Shown: positions 1-9,762, counted from the stretch's first letter. The stretch: DNA of 64,000 nt from Lewinellaceae bacterium (GCA_016719605.1 JADJYW010000019.1:100001-164000), one strand, 5' to 3'. Program-made: numbers and translations. The notes: generated from the letters alone by a model not told the origin.

Positions 1-2630
<2,630 letters not shown>

Positions 2631-2812
2631 TTTTTTAATTTTTTGATTGGATGTGCAAGCATCTGATCACGCCGACAGCGCGGCCCGCAAGGCCCCGCGC
2701 ACGCTCCGGCTCGAAAAACACAGACATCAGATTATCAATCATTTACTACGCTTCTTTCCCAGCATTGTCAATTTTTAAGAAAATCGCACGGTTTAGTACC
2801 GTGCAACGAGAC
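2631..2812 (+). other. 23S-5S internal transcribed spacer
   Basis: This 180-bp spacer has no gene. It contains complementary blocks CATCTGAT near 2660 and ATCAGAT near 2730 that may form a processing stem. A perfect 6-bp hairpin at 2786-2804 (GCACGG, 7-nt loop, CCGTGC) stands directly before the 5S gene. No tRNA is seen. Confidence 0.7.
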
Positions 2813-2926
2813 GTTGGTGTCTACGGCGGCGGGGATCACCTCTTCCCATTCCGAACAGAGCAGTTAAGCCCGCCAGCGCCGATGGTACTGCGGTAGATGC
2901 CGCGGGAGAGTAGGTCGATGCCAACC
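2813..2926 (+). rRNA. rrf: 5S ribosomal RNA
   Basis: The gene is about 114 nt with the standard 5S layout. The two ends pair (GTTGG at the start, CCAAC at the end). The loop A/helix III region reads CCCATTCCGAACAGAGCAGT, and the 3' half contains GATGGTACTGC and GGGAGAGTAGG. It follows the 23S gene by about 180 bp and is followed by a strong terminator, so it closes the rRNA operon. The end points are set by helix I pairing and may be off by one or two bases. Confidence 0.95.
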
Positions 2927-2934
2927 CAATATCC

Positions 2935-2967
2935 AGCCCTCATTGCACCCGCAATGAGGGCTTTTTT
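2935..2967 (+). terminator. Rho-independent terminator of the rRNA operon
   Basis: A perfect 12-bp stem (2935-2946 pairs with 2951-2962) with a 4-nt ACCC loop is followed by a T-rich run. It lies 9 nt after the 5S gene. Confidence 0.92.
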
Positions 2968-2998
2968 GTTTTTTGACGCGGCTTGTTGCGCTGGTTTG

Positions 2999-3006
2999 TA
3001 CTTTCG
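2999..3006 (+). promoter_or_regulatory. Possible -7 promoter element of the SIR2-like/STAND operon
   Basis: TACTTTCG matches the Bacteroidota TAnnTTTG consensus with one mismatch and lies 20 nt before the chosen ATG. It supports choosing the ATG at 3027 over the TTG at 2973, which overlaps the rRNA terminator tail. Confidence 0.4.
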
Positions 3007-3026
3007 CCACCAAACCAACCCAATGT

Positions 3027-4124
3027 ATGGCTGCACCCGCCCTCCTGCCCGATAAAATTGTCTGGAAAGACATCCTCAAATCCCTCGCCAACCAACAGTG
3101 CGTCCTGCTTATCGGCCCCGACCTGCTCCCCAACGAAAATCTGTTCCGCGACCTGCTCCACCACCTCGGCCTTGACCCGCAGGACATACCCGCCTCCCTG
3201 CCCCGCGATATCGCAATGGTGTATCCCGCCGAAAACCTATTCCTGTTCCCCAACGACGCCGCCCGAACCCGTACCTGGCGCCGATTCGAGGAGTTCTACG
3301 ACGCACATTTCAACAAACTCCGCCCACTGTACAACCAGATCGCACGCCTGCCTTTCCCCGTCGTCATCAACACCATGCCCGACCTCGGACTGCGCCGCGC
3401 CTTCGAACAGGACGGCATCCTGCACCAGTTCAGTTACTACGACTACCGCGGCACGCCCGAACCCCACGACCGCATTGCCGCTCCCCCGCGCGATACGCGC
3501 CTGTTGTTCAACCTGCTCGGCGTACTCAGCGACCACAATTCCCTCGTGCTGACCCACGACGACCTCTTCGGGTATTTTTCCCAAATACTCGGCGACAAAA
3601 AACTCACCTCCGACCTCTACATTGACCTGTCGCACACCCTGCGCCAGGCCACCGATTTCATTTTCCTCGGGTTCCAGTTCGACCAGTGGCCCATCCAGAT
3701 GCTGCTCCGCCTGCTCAATCCCGACCGCAACAAAGGCCTCCAGTATGCCGTGAACCCGGCCGTGGCCGCCGAAACCCGCGTGTTTTTTGCCGACCAGTTC
3801 GAGGTTGAATTCGTAGACGGCATCACGCCGACCGCCTTTCTTGCCGAACTCTGTACCCGCTGGGCTGCCGAAGAGCAGCAACGCCAAACAGCCGGCGCCC
3901 CGCTCAAACAAACCCTGCGCGACTGGCTCCGCCAGGGCCTGCTCGCCCGAATCCTCGAACGCCTCGGCGACACGCCCGCCAAAACCGACGCCGACTTCCA
4001 ACTCGGCCGCCTCAACACCCTGCGCCGGAGCATCCGCGACGGTGTGGTGAGCAGCGAAAGCGCCCTCATCGAAATGAACCGCATCCGAAAAGCCGTACAA
4101 GAACTCATCGAAACCTTGTCCTGA
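3027..4124 (+). CDS. SIR2-like protein with C-terminal effector-associated domain
   Basis: The product is a 365-aa protein without a signal peptide or membrane segment. Residues about 10-280 read like the SIR2-like fold of bacterial immunity proteins. There is a nucleotide-loop-like LLIGPDLLP, a VINTMPD segment where SIR2 proteins have TTNYD, LVLTHDDLFGYF, and FIFLGFQFDQWPIQMLL, matching the usual LFLGFSFxDxxLxxLL. The glycine-rich motif is degenerate, so NADase activity is uncertain. The last 70 residues (LRDWLRQGLLARI to the end, with LNTLRRS and MNRIRKAVQELIE) resemble an effector-associated domain of the EAD11 type, an adaptor that in known systems pairs effectors with STAND NTPases. The stop codon is 3 bp before the STAND gene, so the two are surely co-transcribed. 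Expected role: effector or NAD-binding partner of that NTPase. The family calls are from pattern reading only. Confidence 0.6.
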   Translation: MAAPALLPDKIVWKDILKSLANQQCVLLIGPDLLPNENLFRDLLHHLGLDPQDIPASLPRDIAMVYPAENLFLFPNDAARTRTWRRFEEFYDAHFNKLRPLYNQIARLPFPVVINTMPDLGLRRAFEQDGILHQFSYYDYRGTPEPHDRIAAPPRDTRLLFNLLGVLSDHNSLVLTHDDLFGYFSQILGDKKLTSDLYIDLSHTLRQATDFIFLGFQFDQWPIQMLLRLLNPDRNKGLQYAVNPAVAAETRVFFADQFEVEFVDGITPTAFLAELCTRWAAEEQQRQTAGAPLKQTLRDWLRQGLLARILERLGDTPAKTDADFQLGRLNTLRRSIRDGVVSSESALIEMNRIRKAVQELIETLS

Positions 4125-4127
4125 GCC

Positions 4128-6932
4128 ATGAAACGATACCCGGGCATACGCCCCTTCCGCACCGATGAAAAAGGCCTGTTCTTTGGCCGCGACGCCGACA
4201 TCGAGCGCCTCCACCGCCTCATCGGCCTCGAACAACTCGTCATCCTGTATGGCAAATCGGGCTACGGCAAGAGCTCCCTGCTCTCCGCCGGTATCTTCCC
4301 GCGCTTGCAAACAGAGGGCGAGCGCCAGTTCCTCGAAATCCGCTTCGGCCCCCACAAACCCGGCGACAGCCTCGCACCCACCGAGGCCACCCGCCACGCG
4401 TTCCAACGTGCAGACACCAATCCTGTAAATCCTGTCCAAAAAAACAAACCAGGCCTCCTCCCCCAGGCCGATCCCAGCCTTTGGCTAACCCTCAAAAACC
4501 GCCAACAGACCGGCCAAAACAGTTTCCTGCTCGTGTTCGACCAGTTCGAGGAACTGTTCTCGTACCCAGCCGACCAAATCCTGGAGTTTAAAAAACAACT
4601 CGCCGAGGCCCTGTACTCCCGCGTGCCCAAACGCTACGAAACCGCCCTCGCCGACGCCGGCCTAACCCCCGAACAGGAAGACACCGTGTACGCACCGTTC
4701 GACCTCAAAGTGGTGTTCTCCATCCGATCCGACCGCATGAGCCTGCTCAACGGCCTGAAGGATTACCTGCCCAACCTGCTCCAGCACGGCTACGAACTGG
4801 AGGCGCTGGACGAAGCGGCAGCCACCGAAGCCGTGTGCCGCCCGGCGGCGCTCAACCCCACTCCCAGCCCCTCCCCCAAAGGGGAGGGGGGCCGGCCCTC
4901 AGTTCCCGTTGGGGATTCCAATAAGGGAAACAAAAAAACATCCCAACGAACAGACCATCCCACAGAGCGGAATGTAGCCCCCCTCCCCCCTGGGGGTGGG
5001 GGTGGGGTTTTCGATACGCCCCCCTTCACCTACGCTCCTGCCGCCCTCGCCGCCATTTTCGCCGCTCTGCGCAACGAACGCGGACGCATCGAGACCAGCG
5101 CCCTGCAGATCGTGTGCCGGTATGTGGAGGACAACGTGGTGGGCGGACGGCAGTCGGCAGACGATGGACGGCCCCTTGTGGTACAAGCCCACGACCTCGG
5201 CGACATCAAGTCCATCTTTCGCCAGTTTTACGAGCGCACGATCGAAAACCTGCCCGGGGCCGAGCGCGGCCCCGCCCGTCGCCTCGTGGAAGACCTGCTC
5301 ATCAAGGACGGCACGCGCATACCCTACGCCGCACAAGCCCTTTTAGCTACGCCAGGCGTGGGCCAGGAACTGCTCGATCGCCTCGCTGCCGCCTCGCTGC
5401 TGCGTGTGGAACGCGACGAACAGGGCCGTATGCTGTACGAAGTGGGGCACGATACGCTGGTGGCGCCTATCGAGGAGGCGGCCAAAGCCCGCCGCGAGGA
5501 TGAACTGCGCGAGGCCGAACGCGAGCGGCTGCGGCTGGAGGCCGAGCGTCAGCAAGCGGAGCAACAAAAAATTGCCCGCGCCCGCCGCCGCAATTTGGCG
5601 TTTTCGGCCGTGGCGCTGCTGCTGCTGGGCTGGGCCTTGTGGCAAAACATTCAGGCCGGCAAACAAAAGACCATAGCCGCCGAGCGCACCGCAGCGGCCG
5701 AGGCCGCCGAGCGCCGGGCCGCCGCAGCGCTGGACAGCGCCCGCGCCGCACAAACCCGCGCCGATACCGCACAGGCCGTTGCCGCGAGAAAAACCGAGGA
5801 AGCCCGGATCAGCGCCGATGCCACAGCCCGGGCCATGCTCCAACTTGGGCACAGCACCGCGCAGGTGGTGGATGCCCTCGTGAAGGAAGTGAATGGCCAC
5901 ATCTTCCGGCTCGAATACCCCGACGCACTCGGCAAACTGGAAGCCGCCGCAAAGTTCAACAAACGCACCCCCGATTTTGCCCGCGCCGCCCTCGAACTGG
6001 CTTTTTTCTACAATGAAGCCGACAACCGGCAGGCCGGCGCCCGCGACCAGGCCCTGGCCTTGCTCGGACAGCCCCGTACCCGCAGCCGCGAGGCCTGCCG
6101 GGAATACCTGCGCCGCGCCGATCCTGTGTGGTACAAAACCCTGGAGGCCCGCTACTACCCCGTCCTTCTACCCGTATCTGGCGGCGAATTCTGGATGGGA
6201 TGCGACTCCACGGTGGAGGAAAATTGTGGCAGTGATGAAAAGCCCCGCCACCGCGTACGCCTGAACGATTACGAACTGGCGGAAACCGAAACCACCAATT
6301 GGCAATACGCCCTGTTTTCCACTGCCCTCGGACGAAAAATATCCGACAATCAGTACGAGGCCTGGGGCGCCATGCGGGGGAACGATCCCGTCATCAACGT
6401 TTCCTGGTACGATGCCGTGGAATACGCCAACTGGCTGAGTGCCCGATTTGGCCGAACGGCCGCCTACGAGATTGATTCCATTGGGCGCTCGCAAGGCGAC
6501 GGCTGGGACGTTACCCGCATCCCCGGCGCCGACGGCTTTTGCCTGCCCACCGAGGCCGAGTGGGAGTACGCCGCCCGGGGCGGCCCGAAGCAAACGAATT
6601 TCATCTACGCCGGCGCCGACCGCGATGCACTCGACGATGTGGCCTGGTGGCAGGGCAACAGCAGCCGTACCAATCCGGTGCGCACGAAGCGGCCAAATAC
6701 AGCCGGTTTTTACGACATGACCGGAAACGTGTGGGAATGGTGCCACGACAAGGCATATTATAATGAAAGCCCCGGAGCGGATCCGATTGGCCCAAAGGAA
6801 GGGGAATACCGGTGTTTGCGCGGCGGCTCGTGGAACGTCGACGATTACGGTAGCCGCCTTGTCGATCGCAACGGGGGCAGTCCGTACCTCTGGTACTACC
6901 TTATCGGTTTTCGGCTTGCCCGGCACTTTTGA
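4128..6932 (+). CDS. nSTAND1-family NTPase with membrane segment and C-terminal FGE-sulfatase domain
   Basis: The product is a 934-aa predicted conflict-system sensor/switch. The N-terminus, YPGIRPFRTDEKGLFFGRD, is the typical opening of nSTAND1 ATPases. Walker A is GKSGYGKSS (about residues 42-50), Walker B is LLVFDQFEELF (about 134-144), and a sensor-like VVFSIRSDR follows. Residues about 243-294 are an in-frame palindromic-element insertion. A winged-helix-like region ends with VGHDTLVAPIEEA. A charged coiled coil, one hydrophobic membrane segment (about 486-506) and an alanine-rich coiled coil follow. From about residue 680 to the end is an FGE-sulfatase (C-type-lectin-like) domain: GGEFWMGC, CLPTEAEWEYAARGG, DMTGNVWEWC and a terminal RGGSW...IGFRLAR. 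Known relatives act as STAND sensors in prokaryotic immunity, and the FGE fold is a common ligand-binding or diversity-generating target module. It forms a two-gene operon with the SIR2-like gene. Confidence 0.8.
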   Translation: MKRYPGIRPFRTDEKGLFFGRDADIERLHRLIGLEQLVILYGKSGYGKSSLLSAGIFPRLQTEGERQFLEIRFGPHKPGDSLAPTEATRHAFQRADTNPVNPVQKNKPGLLPQADPSLWLTLKNRQQTGQNSFLLVFDQFEELFSYPADQILEFKKQLAEALYSRVPKRYETALADAGLTPEQEDTVYAPFDLKVVFSIRSDRMSLLNGLKDYLPNLLQHGYELEALDEAAATEAVCRPAALNPTPSPSPKGEGGRPSVPVGDSNKGNKKTSQRTDHPTERNVAPLPPGGGGGVFDTPPFTYAPAALAAIFAALRNERGRIETSALQIVCRYVEDNVVGGRQSADDGRPLVVQAHDLGDIKSIFRQFYERTIENLPGAERGPARRLVEDLLIKDGTRIPYAAQALLATPGVGQELLDRLAAASLLRVERDEQGRMLYEVGHDTLVAPIEEAAKARREDELREAERERLRLEAERQQAEQQKIARARRRNLAFSAVALLLLGWALWQNIQAGKQKTIAAERTAAAEAAERRAAAALDSARAAQTRADTAQAVAARKTEEARISADATARAMLQLGHSTAQVVDALVKEVNGHIFRLEYPDALGKLEAAAKFNKRTPDFARAALELAFFYNEADNRQAGARDQALALLGQPRTRSREACREYLRRADPVWYKTLEARYYPVLLPVSGGEFWMGCDSTVEENCGSDEKPRHRVRLNDYELAETETTNWQYALFSTALGRKISDNQYEAWGAMRGNDPVINVSWYDAVEYANWLSARFGRTAAYEIDSIGRSQGDGWDVTRIPGADGFCLPTEAEWEYAARGGPKQTNFIYAGADRDALDDVAWWQGNSSRTNPVRTKRPNTAGFYDMTGNVWEWCHDKAYYNESPGADPIGPKEGEYRCLRGGSWNVDDYGSRLVDRNGGSPYLWYYLIGFRLARHF
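4855..5010 (+). repeat. Palindromic element inserted in frame within the STAND gene
   Basis: This is about 156 bp (52 codons) with inverted, extremely C/G-homopolymeric ends: AACCCCACTCCCAGCC at the left and the matching GGGGGTGGGGGTGGGGTT at the right. A further hairpin, CTCCCCCAAAGGGGAGGGG, lies inside the left end. It adds a low-complexity peptide (PTPSPSPKGEGG and PLPPGGGGG) between conserved parts of the NTPase without breaking the frame. Such elements are usually intergenic; a related one lies at 30108-30248. The exact borders are estimated. Confidence 0.75.
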
Positions 6933-6987
6933 TAACCCTTTGGCCCTTTTACCCGCTTACCCTTTTTCTTTTTTACTTTTTTATTTT

Positions 6988-7921
6988 CGCGCCGGGCATT
7001 GCGAAACCGCCCTTGGTACTGCTTGGTGAAAACACCAAGCAGGGCGCGGTGCCCTTCACGCTGTCCGCCGCGCTTGGTGTTTTCACCAAGCGCTGTCGCG
7101 CCGAGGTTTGCGAAATCGCCCGCGATACTGCTTGGTGAAAACACCAAGCAGGGCGCGGTGCTCTCCACGCTGTCCGCCGCGCTTGGTGTTTTCACCAAGC
7201 GCTGTCGCGCCGGGCATTGCGAAACCGCCCGCGGTACTGCTTGGTGAAAACACCAAGCAGGGCGCGGTGCCCTCCACGCTGTCCGCCGCGCTTGGTGTTT
7301 TCACCAAGCGCTGTCGCGCCGGGCATTGCGAAACCGCCCGTGGTACTGCTTGGTGAAAACACCAAGCAGGGCGCGGTGCCCTTCACGCTGTCCGCCGCGC
7401 TTGGTGTTTTCACCAAGCGCTGTCGCGCCGGGCATTGCGAAACCGCCCGCGGTACTGCTTGGTGAAAACACCAAGCAGGGCGCGGTGCTCTCCACGCTGT
7501 CCGCCGCGCTTGGTGTTTTTTCACCAAGCGCTGTCGCGCCGGGCATTGCGAAACCGCCCGCGGTACTGCTTGGTGAAAACACCAAGCAGGGCGCGGTGCC
7601 CTCCACGCTGTCCGCCGCGCTTGGTGTTTTCACCAAGCGCTGTCGCGCCGGGCATTGCGAAACCGCCCGCGGTACTGCTTGGTGAAAACACCAAGCAGGG
7701 CGCGGTGCCCTCCACGCTGTCCGCCGCGCTTGGTGTTTTTACCAAGCGCTGTCGCGCCGGGCATTACGAAACCGCCCGCGGTACTGCTTGGTGAAAACAC
7801 CAAGCAGGGCGCGGTGCCCTCCACGCTGTCCGCCGCGCTTGGTGTTTTCACCAAGCGCTGTCGCGCCGGGCATTACGAAACTGCCCGCGGTACTGCTTGG
7901 TGAAAACACCAAGCAGGGCGG
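6988..7921 (+). repeat. 109-bp tandem array of paired palindromes (REP/BIME-like)
   Basis: Eight complete 109-bp units begin at about 6988, 7097, 7206, 7315, 7424, 7533, 7644 and 7753. One unit is 2 bp longer because of extra T's near 7517. A partial ninth unit starts at 7862. Every unit contains two hairpins made of the same arms: CTTGGTG-AAAA-CACCAAG inside TGC/GCA, and CTTGGTG-TTTT-CACCAAG inside GCG/CGC. Units differ by only a few substitutions. The unit length is not a multiple of three and the array reads open in several frames on both strands, so those frames are artefacts. The array starts 55 bp after the STAND stop codon and ends just before the RAYT transposase. Confidence 0.95.
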
Positions 7922-7956
7922 TTAAGCGGCGGGGATGATATTTTTGCCCGCCGATG

Positions 7957-7964
7957 TACTTTTG
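7957..7964 (+). promoter_or_regulatory. -7 promoter element of the RAYT gene
   Basis: TACTTTTG is an exact TAnnTTTG match, ending 19 nt before the ATG at 7984. It overlaps the earlier in-frame ATG at 7954, which is why the later start is preferred. Confidence 0.55.
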
Positions 7965-7983
7965 TGAACAAAACCGTCTCCGT

Positions 7984-8544
7984 ATGTACCCCGGCAACTT
8001 GTCCTCCCGATATTCTGACTTGTATTTTACCACAGCAACAGTAAAAGACTGGAAACATCTGCTTAAGCCGGACAAGTACAAGAAAATCATCACCGACTCC
8101 TTCGAGTTTTTGGCTAAAGAACAAAGCGTCTGGATTTACGCTTTCGTTATCATGCCCAACCATTTCCATTGGGTGTGGCAAATGCAAGGGGAGCACAACC
8201 TATCACATACGCAACTACGGTTGATGAAGTTTGTGGCGCAAAACATCAAATTTGACTTGCAAGCCAATCATCCCGCTGTATTGGAGCATTTCAAAGTGCA
8301 ACGAAGGGATAGGCAGTACCAATTTTTCAAGGAACGCCCTTTGTCAATTCCGATTTTCACGGACAAGACGGCTGAACAAAAGATAGGGTATATCCACCAG
8401 AATCCAATTCAGGAGAAGTGGCGGCTTGCCGCTGCATCGGAGGAGTACGAATGGTCGTCTGCTGGATTTTACACCAACGGAGACTTGCATTGGCCCTTTT
8501 TGACCCACTTTTGGTATGGGGAAGAGTGGCCGCCATGTGGGTAG
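7984..8544 (+). CDS. REP-associated tyrosine transposase (RAYT, Y1/IS200-like HUH family)
   Basis: The protein is 186 aa, of usual RAYT length. The HUH metal-binding motif is in IMPNHFHWVWQ (about residue 55). The catalytic-tyrosine region is KIGYIHQNPIQEKW near residue 135, which matches the YIHxNP signature of RAYTs, and EYEWSSAGFY near the end is also typical. RAYTs are single-copy domesticated relatives of IS200/IS605 transposases that cut and copy REP palindromes. The 109-bp palindrome array directly upstream and the inverted palindrome directly downstream are its likely substrates. The frame is intact. An alternative ATG lies at 7954 but overlaps the promoter-like element. Confidence 0.9.
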   Translation: MYPGNLSSRYSDLYFTTATVKDWKHLLKPDKYKKIITDSFEFLAKEQSVWIYAFVIMPNHFHWVWQMQGEHNLSHTQLRLMKFVAQNIKFDLQANHPAVLEHFKVQRRDRQYQFFKERPLSIPIFTDKTAEQKIGYIHQNPIQEKWRLAAASEEYEWSSAGFYTNGDLHWPFLTHFWYGEEWPPCG

Positions 8545-8556
8545 GGGGGCGTGCCG

Positions 8557-8731
8557 AGCGCGACAGCGCTTGGTGAAAACACCAAGCGCGGCGCAAAACA
8601 CCAAGCAGGGCGGTTAAGCGGCGGGGATGAATATTTTTTCCGCCGCGCTTGGTGTTTTCACCAAGCGCTGTCGCGCCGGCATTACGAAGTCATCTGCGGT
8701 ACTGCTTGGTGAAAACACCAAGCAGGGCGGT
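8557..8731 (+). repeat. Dispersed copies of the array palindromes downstream of the RAYT gene
   Basis: 8557-8592 is an inverted copy of the GCGCTTGGTG/CACCAAGCGC hairpin. 8637-8731 is a degenerate direct unit containing both hairpins, in the same order as in the array. Together with the tandem array these bracket the transposase. Confidence 0.85.
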
Positions 8732-8959
8732 AAGGAAAACGCGCACCGCGCGGAGCGGCATGTCCGCAAGCAAGCGTGCCTGCGCCGCCGGCGGCGTCTG
8801 TCGCCGGATCGGTTGGAGGCCGGGCTGAACAGTTGGCTGGGGCACGTTCGCTTCGGGCAGTGCCGGCGCATGGAAAACCGGGTGTTGCGCATGGTGCGGG
8901 CGCAGCGGGTGAATGTGGTGGAGCATCCGTCAGGATCGTGGCGGGTGCTGGAGCGGTAG
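8732..8959 (+). pseudogene. Possible C-terminal fragment of a reverse transcriptase
   Basis: About 75 residues are open up to the stop at 8957-8959 and run into palindrome sequence upstream. The peptide has an arginine-rich stretch, then LSPDRLEAGLNSWLGHVRFG and RRMENRVLRM. This resembles the tail of retroelement reverse transcriptases of the group II/diversity-generating type, where an SWxGHAxxxxTxxLR-like motif follows a basic helix. The polymerase domain itself (with the YxDD box) is absent. It is most likely a remnant truncated by palindrome insertion. This is recognition by pattern only; it could also be a chance open frame. Confidence 0.4.
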
Positions 8960-8965
8960 TAGCGG

Positions 8966-9047
8966 GTCGTCTGACGAGTCCGTAGTTAGACGAATGCGGA
9001 GACGAGCGGGCCATTCGTCCGACGACAAATTCGGCGGACGAGTCCGC
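8966..9047. repeat. Nested inverted repeats (structured non-coding segment)
   Basis: GTCGTC at 8966-8971 pairs with GACGAC at 9021-9026. Inside it GACGAAT (8989-8995) pairs with ATTCGTC (9013-9019). A perfect hairpin GCGGAC-GA-GTCCGC follows at 9034-9047. The segment sits between the reverse-transcriptase-like tail and the DUF2442 stop codon. It is a different palindrome family from the 109-bp array; function unknown. Confidence 0.6.
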
Positions 9048-9054
9048 GACCATC

Positions 9055-9327
9055 CTACCCGCCCACACCCTGCGTTGTAAATGCAACCGCCGGTTGCAGT
9101 AGCGCCCCTACCGAGATGTCCTCATCCACGGCTTCCCAATGAATGCCCTTGCCCTTGCCGATAAGCCGCCATTGCTCGCGTTGGGCTGGAGTAGCTGCTT
9201 CGAGACGCGGAAACCAGGAGTATGGCACGCCGATTTCCCGCCCATCGTCCAGCACGACGAAAAACTTGTGCGCTTCGATGCGTACAGCGACGGCCCTACC
9301 GGGTGTTTCAATTCGTGAAGTAGTCAT
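9055..9327 (-). CDS. DUF2442 domain protein
   Basis: A 90-aa protein with the DUF2442 pattern: a short beta-rich start, LDDGREIGVPYSWFPRL (about residues 26-42), a run ATPAQREQWRLIGKGKGIHW, and the closing DEDISVGALL. Family members are small proteins often found in mobile or accessory regions, sometimes beside DUF4160 genes as putative toxin-antitoxin pairs; no DUF4160 partner is seen here. The ATG at 9327 fits the family start. A promoter-like element lies 69 nt upstream. Molecular function is unknown. Confidence 0.8.
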   Translation of the reverse strand: MTTSRIETPGRAVAVRIEAHKFFVVLDDGREIGVPYSWFPRLEAATPAQREQWRLIGKGKGIHWEAVDEDISVGALLQPAVAFTTQGVGG

Positions 9328-9395
9328 GCCAGTCCTTGTTAAATTTTTCTTGGTGTTCGGAGAATAGTAGGCATGGGTTACATCATTTAGGTGGA

Positions 9396-9403
9396 CAAAA
9401 ATA
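9396..9403 (-). promoter_or_regulatory. -7 promoter element of the DUF2442 gene
   Basis: Reads TATTTTTG on the minus strand, matching TAnnTTTG, 69 nt before the start codon. Confidence 0.45.
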
Positions 9404-9448
9404 AGGAGGCAACTGCTAAACTTGCAAATTGCCTACCCTTTTTCCCGC

Positions 9449-9621
9449 TGCGCTTGATGTTTTCACCAAGCGCTGTCGCGCCGGGCATTGCGAAACCACC
9501 CGTGGTACTGCTTGGTGAAAACACCAAGCAGGGCGGTTAAGCGGCGGGGATGGATTTTTTTCGCCGCGCTTGGTGTTTTCACCAAGCGCTGTCGCGCCGG
9601 GCATTGCGAAACCGCCCTTGG
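9449..9621 (+). repeat. Further copies of the RAYT-linked palindrome unit
   Basis: Two degenerate units in direct orientation contain the CTTGGTG/CACCAAG hairpins and CGCGCCGGGCATTGCG spacers, plus a third copy (35 bp) of the direct repeat found around the RAYT gene (9518-9552). The left copy carries one base change in the hairpin arm. Confidence 0.85.
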
Positions 9622-9762
9622 TAAAGATTGATCAAAGCACCGTTGACACCGTTGGCTGAACACTCTCGGGTGTTAGGCGTACGACACCACTTCAACGCGT
9701 ACTTTGTCCGCAATTGCGCAAACAAACCACACCCCTGCGGAAGCCACTGCGCATCAACCCCG

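Larger units (their letters stand above)
7903..8630 (+). mobile_element. RAYT-bearing module flanked by 36-bp direct repeats
   Basis: An identical 36-bp sequence starting AAAACACCAAGCAGGGCGG occurs at 7903-7938 and 8595-8630. A third copy (35 bp) lies at 9518-9552. Between the first two lie the RAYT gene and one inverted palindrome copy (8557-8592). The arrangement looks like a unit that recombined or moved as a block. Confidence 0.7.

Noticed and set aside
2973..3026. Upstream TTG start for the SIR2-like gene
   Set aside because: It lies in the T-run of the rRNA terminator and upstream of the likely promoter element.
3237..4439. 400-codon open frame on the minus strand opposite the SIR2-like gene, and similar long antisense frames opposite infB, secA, dnaE, T9SS and M20 genes
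   Set aside because: They are antisense shadows caused by GC-rich codon use; the peptides are low-complexity and have no recognisable domain, whereas the opposite strand encodes clear proteins.
6999..7903. Many 70-120-codon open frames on both strands across the 109-bp array
   Set aside because: They arise because the repeat lacks stops in several frames; the unit length is not a multiple of three, so the frames shift from unit to unit, and the peptides have no start context.
6988..7921. CRISPR-like appearance of the tandem repeats
   Set aside because: The whole 109-bp unit is conserved including the would-be spacers, so there are no unique spacers, and no cas genes are present.
8966..9000. 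Hammerhead-ribozyme-like core (CTGACGA, short stem, GAA)
   Set aside because: The base after GAA is T rather than A, no proper stem I/III pairing or GUH cleavage site could be found, and the inverted repeats explain the pattern better.
6933..9700. A template repeat for a diversity-generating retroelement
   Set aside because: I looked for an AAC-rich copy of the 3' end of the STAND gene here and saw none; only the candidate variable region and an RT-like tail are present.
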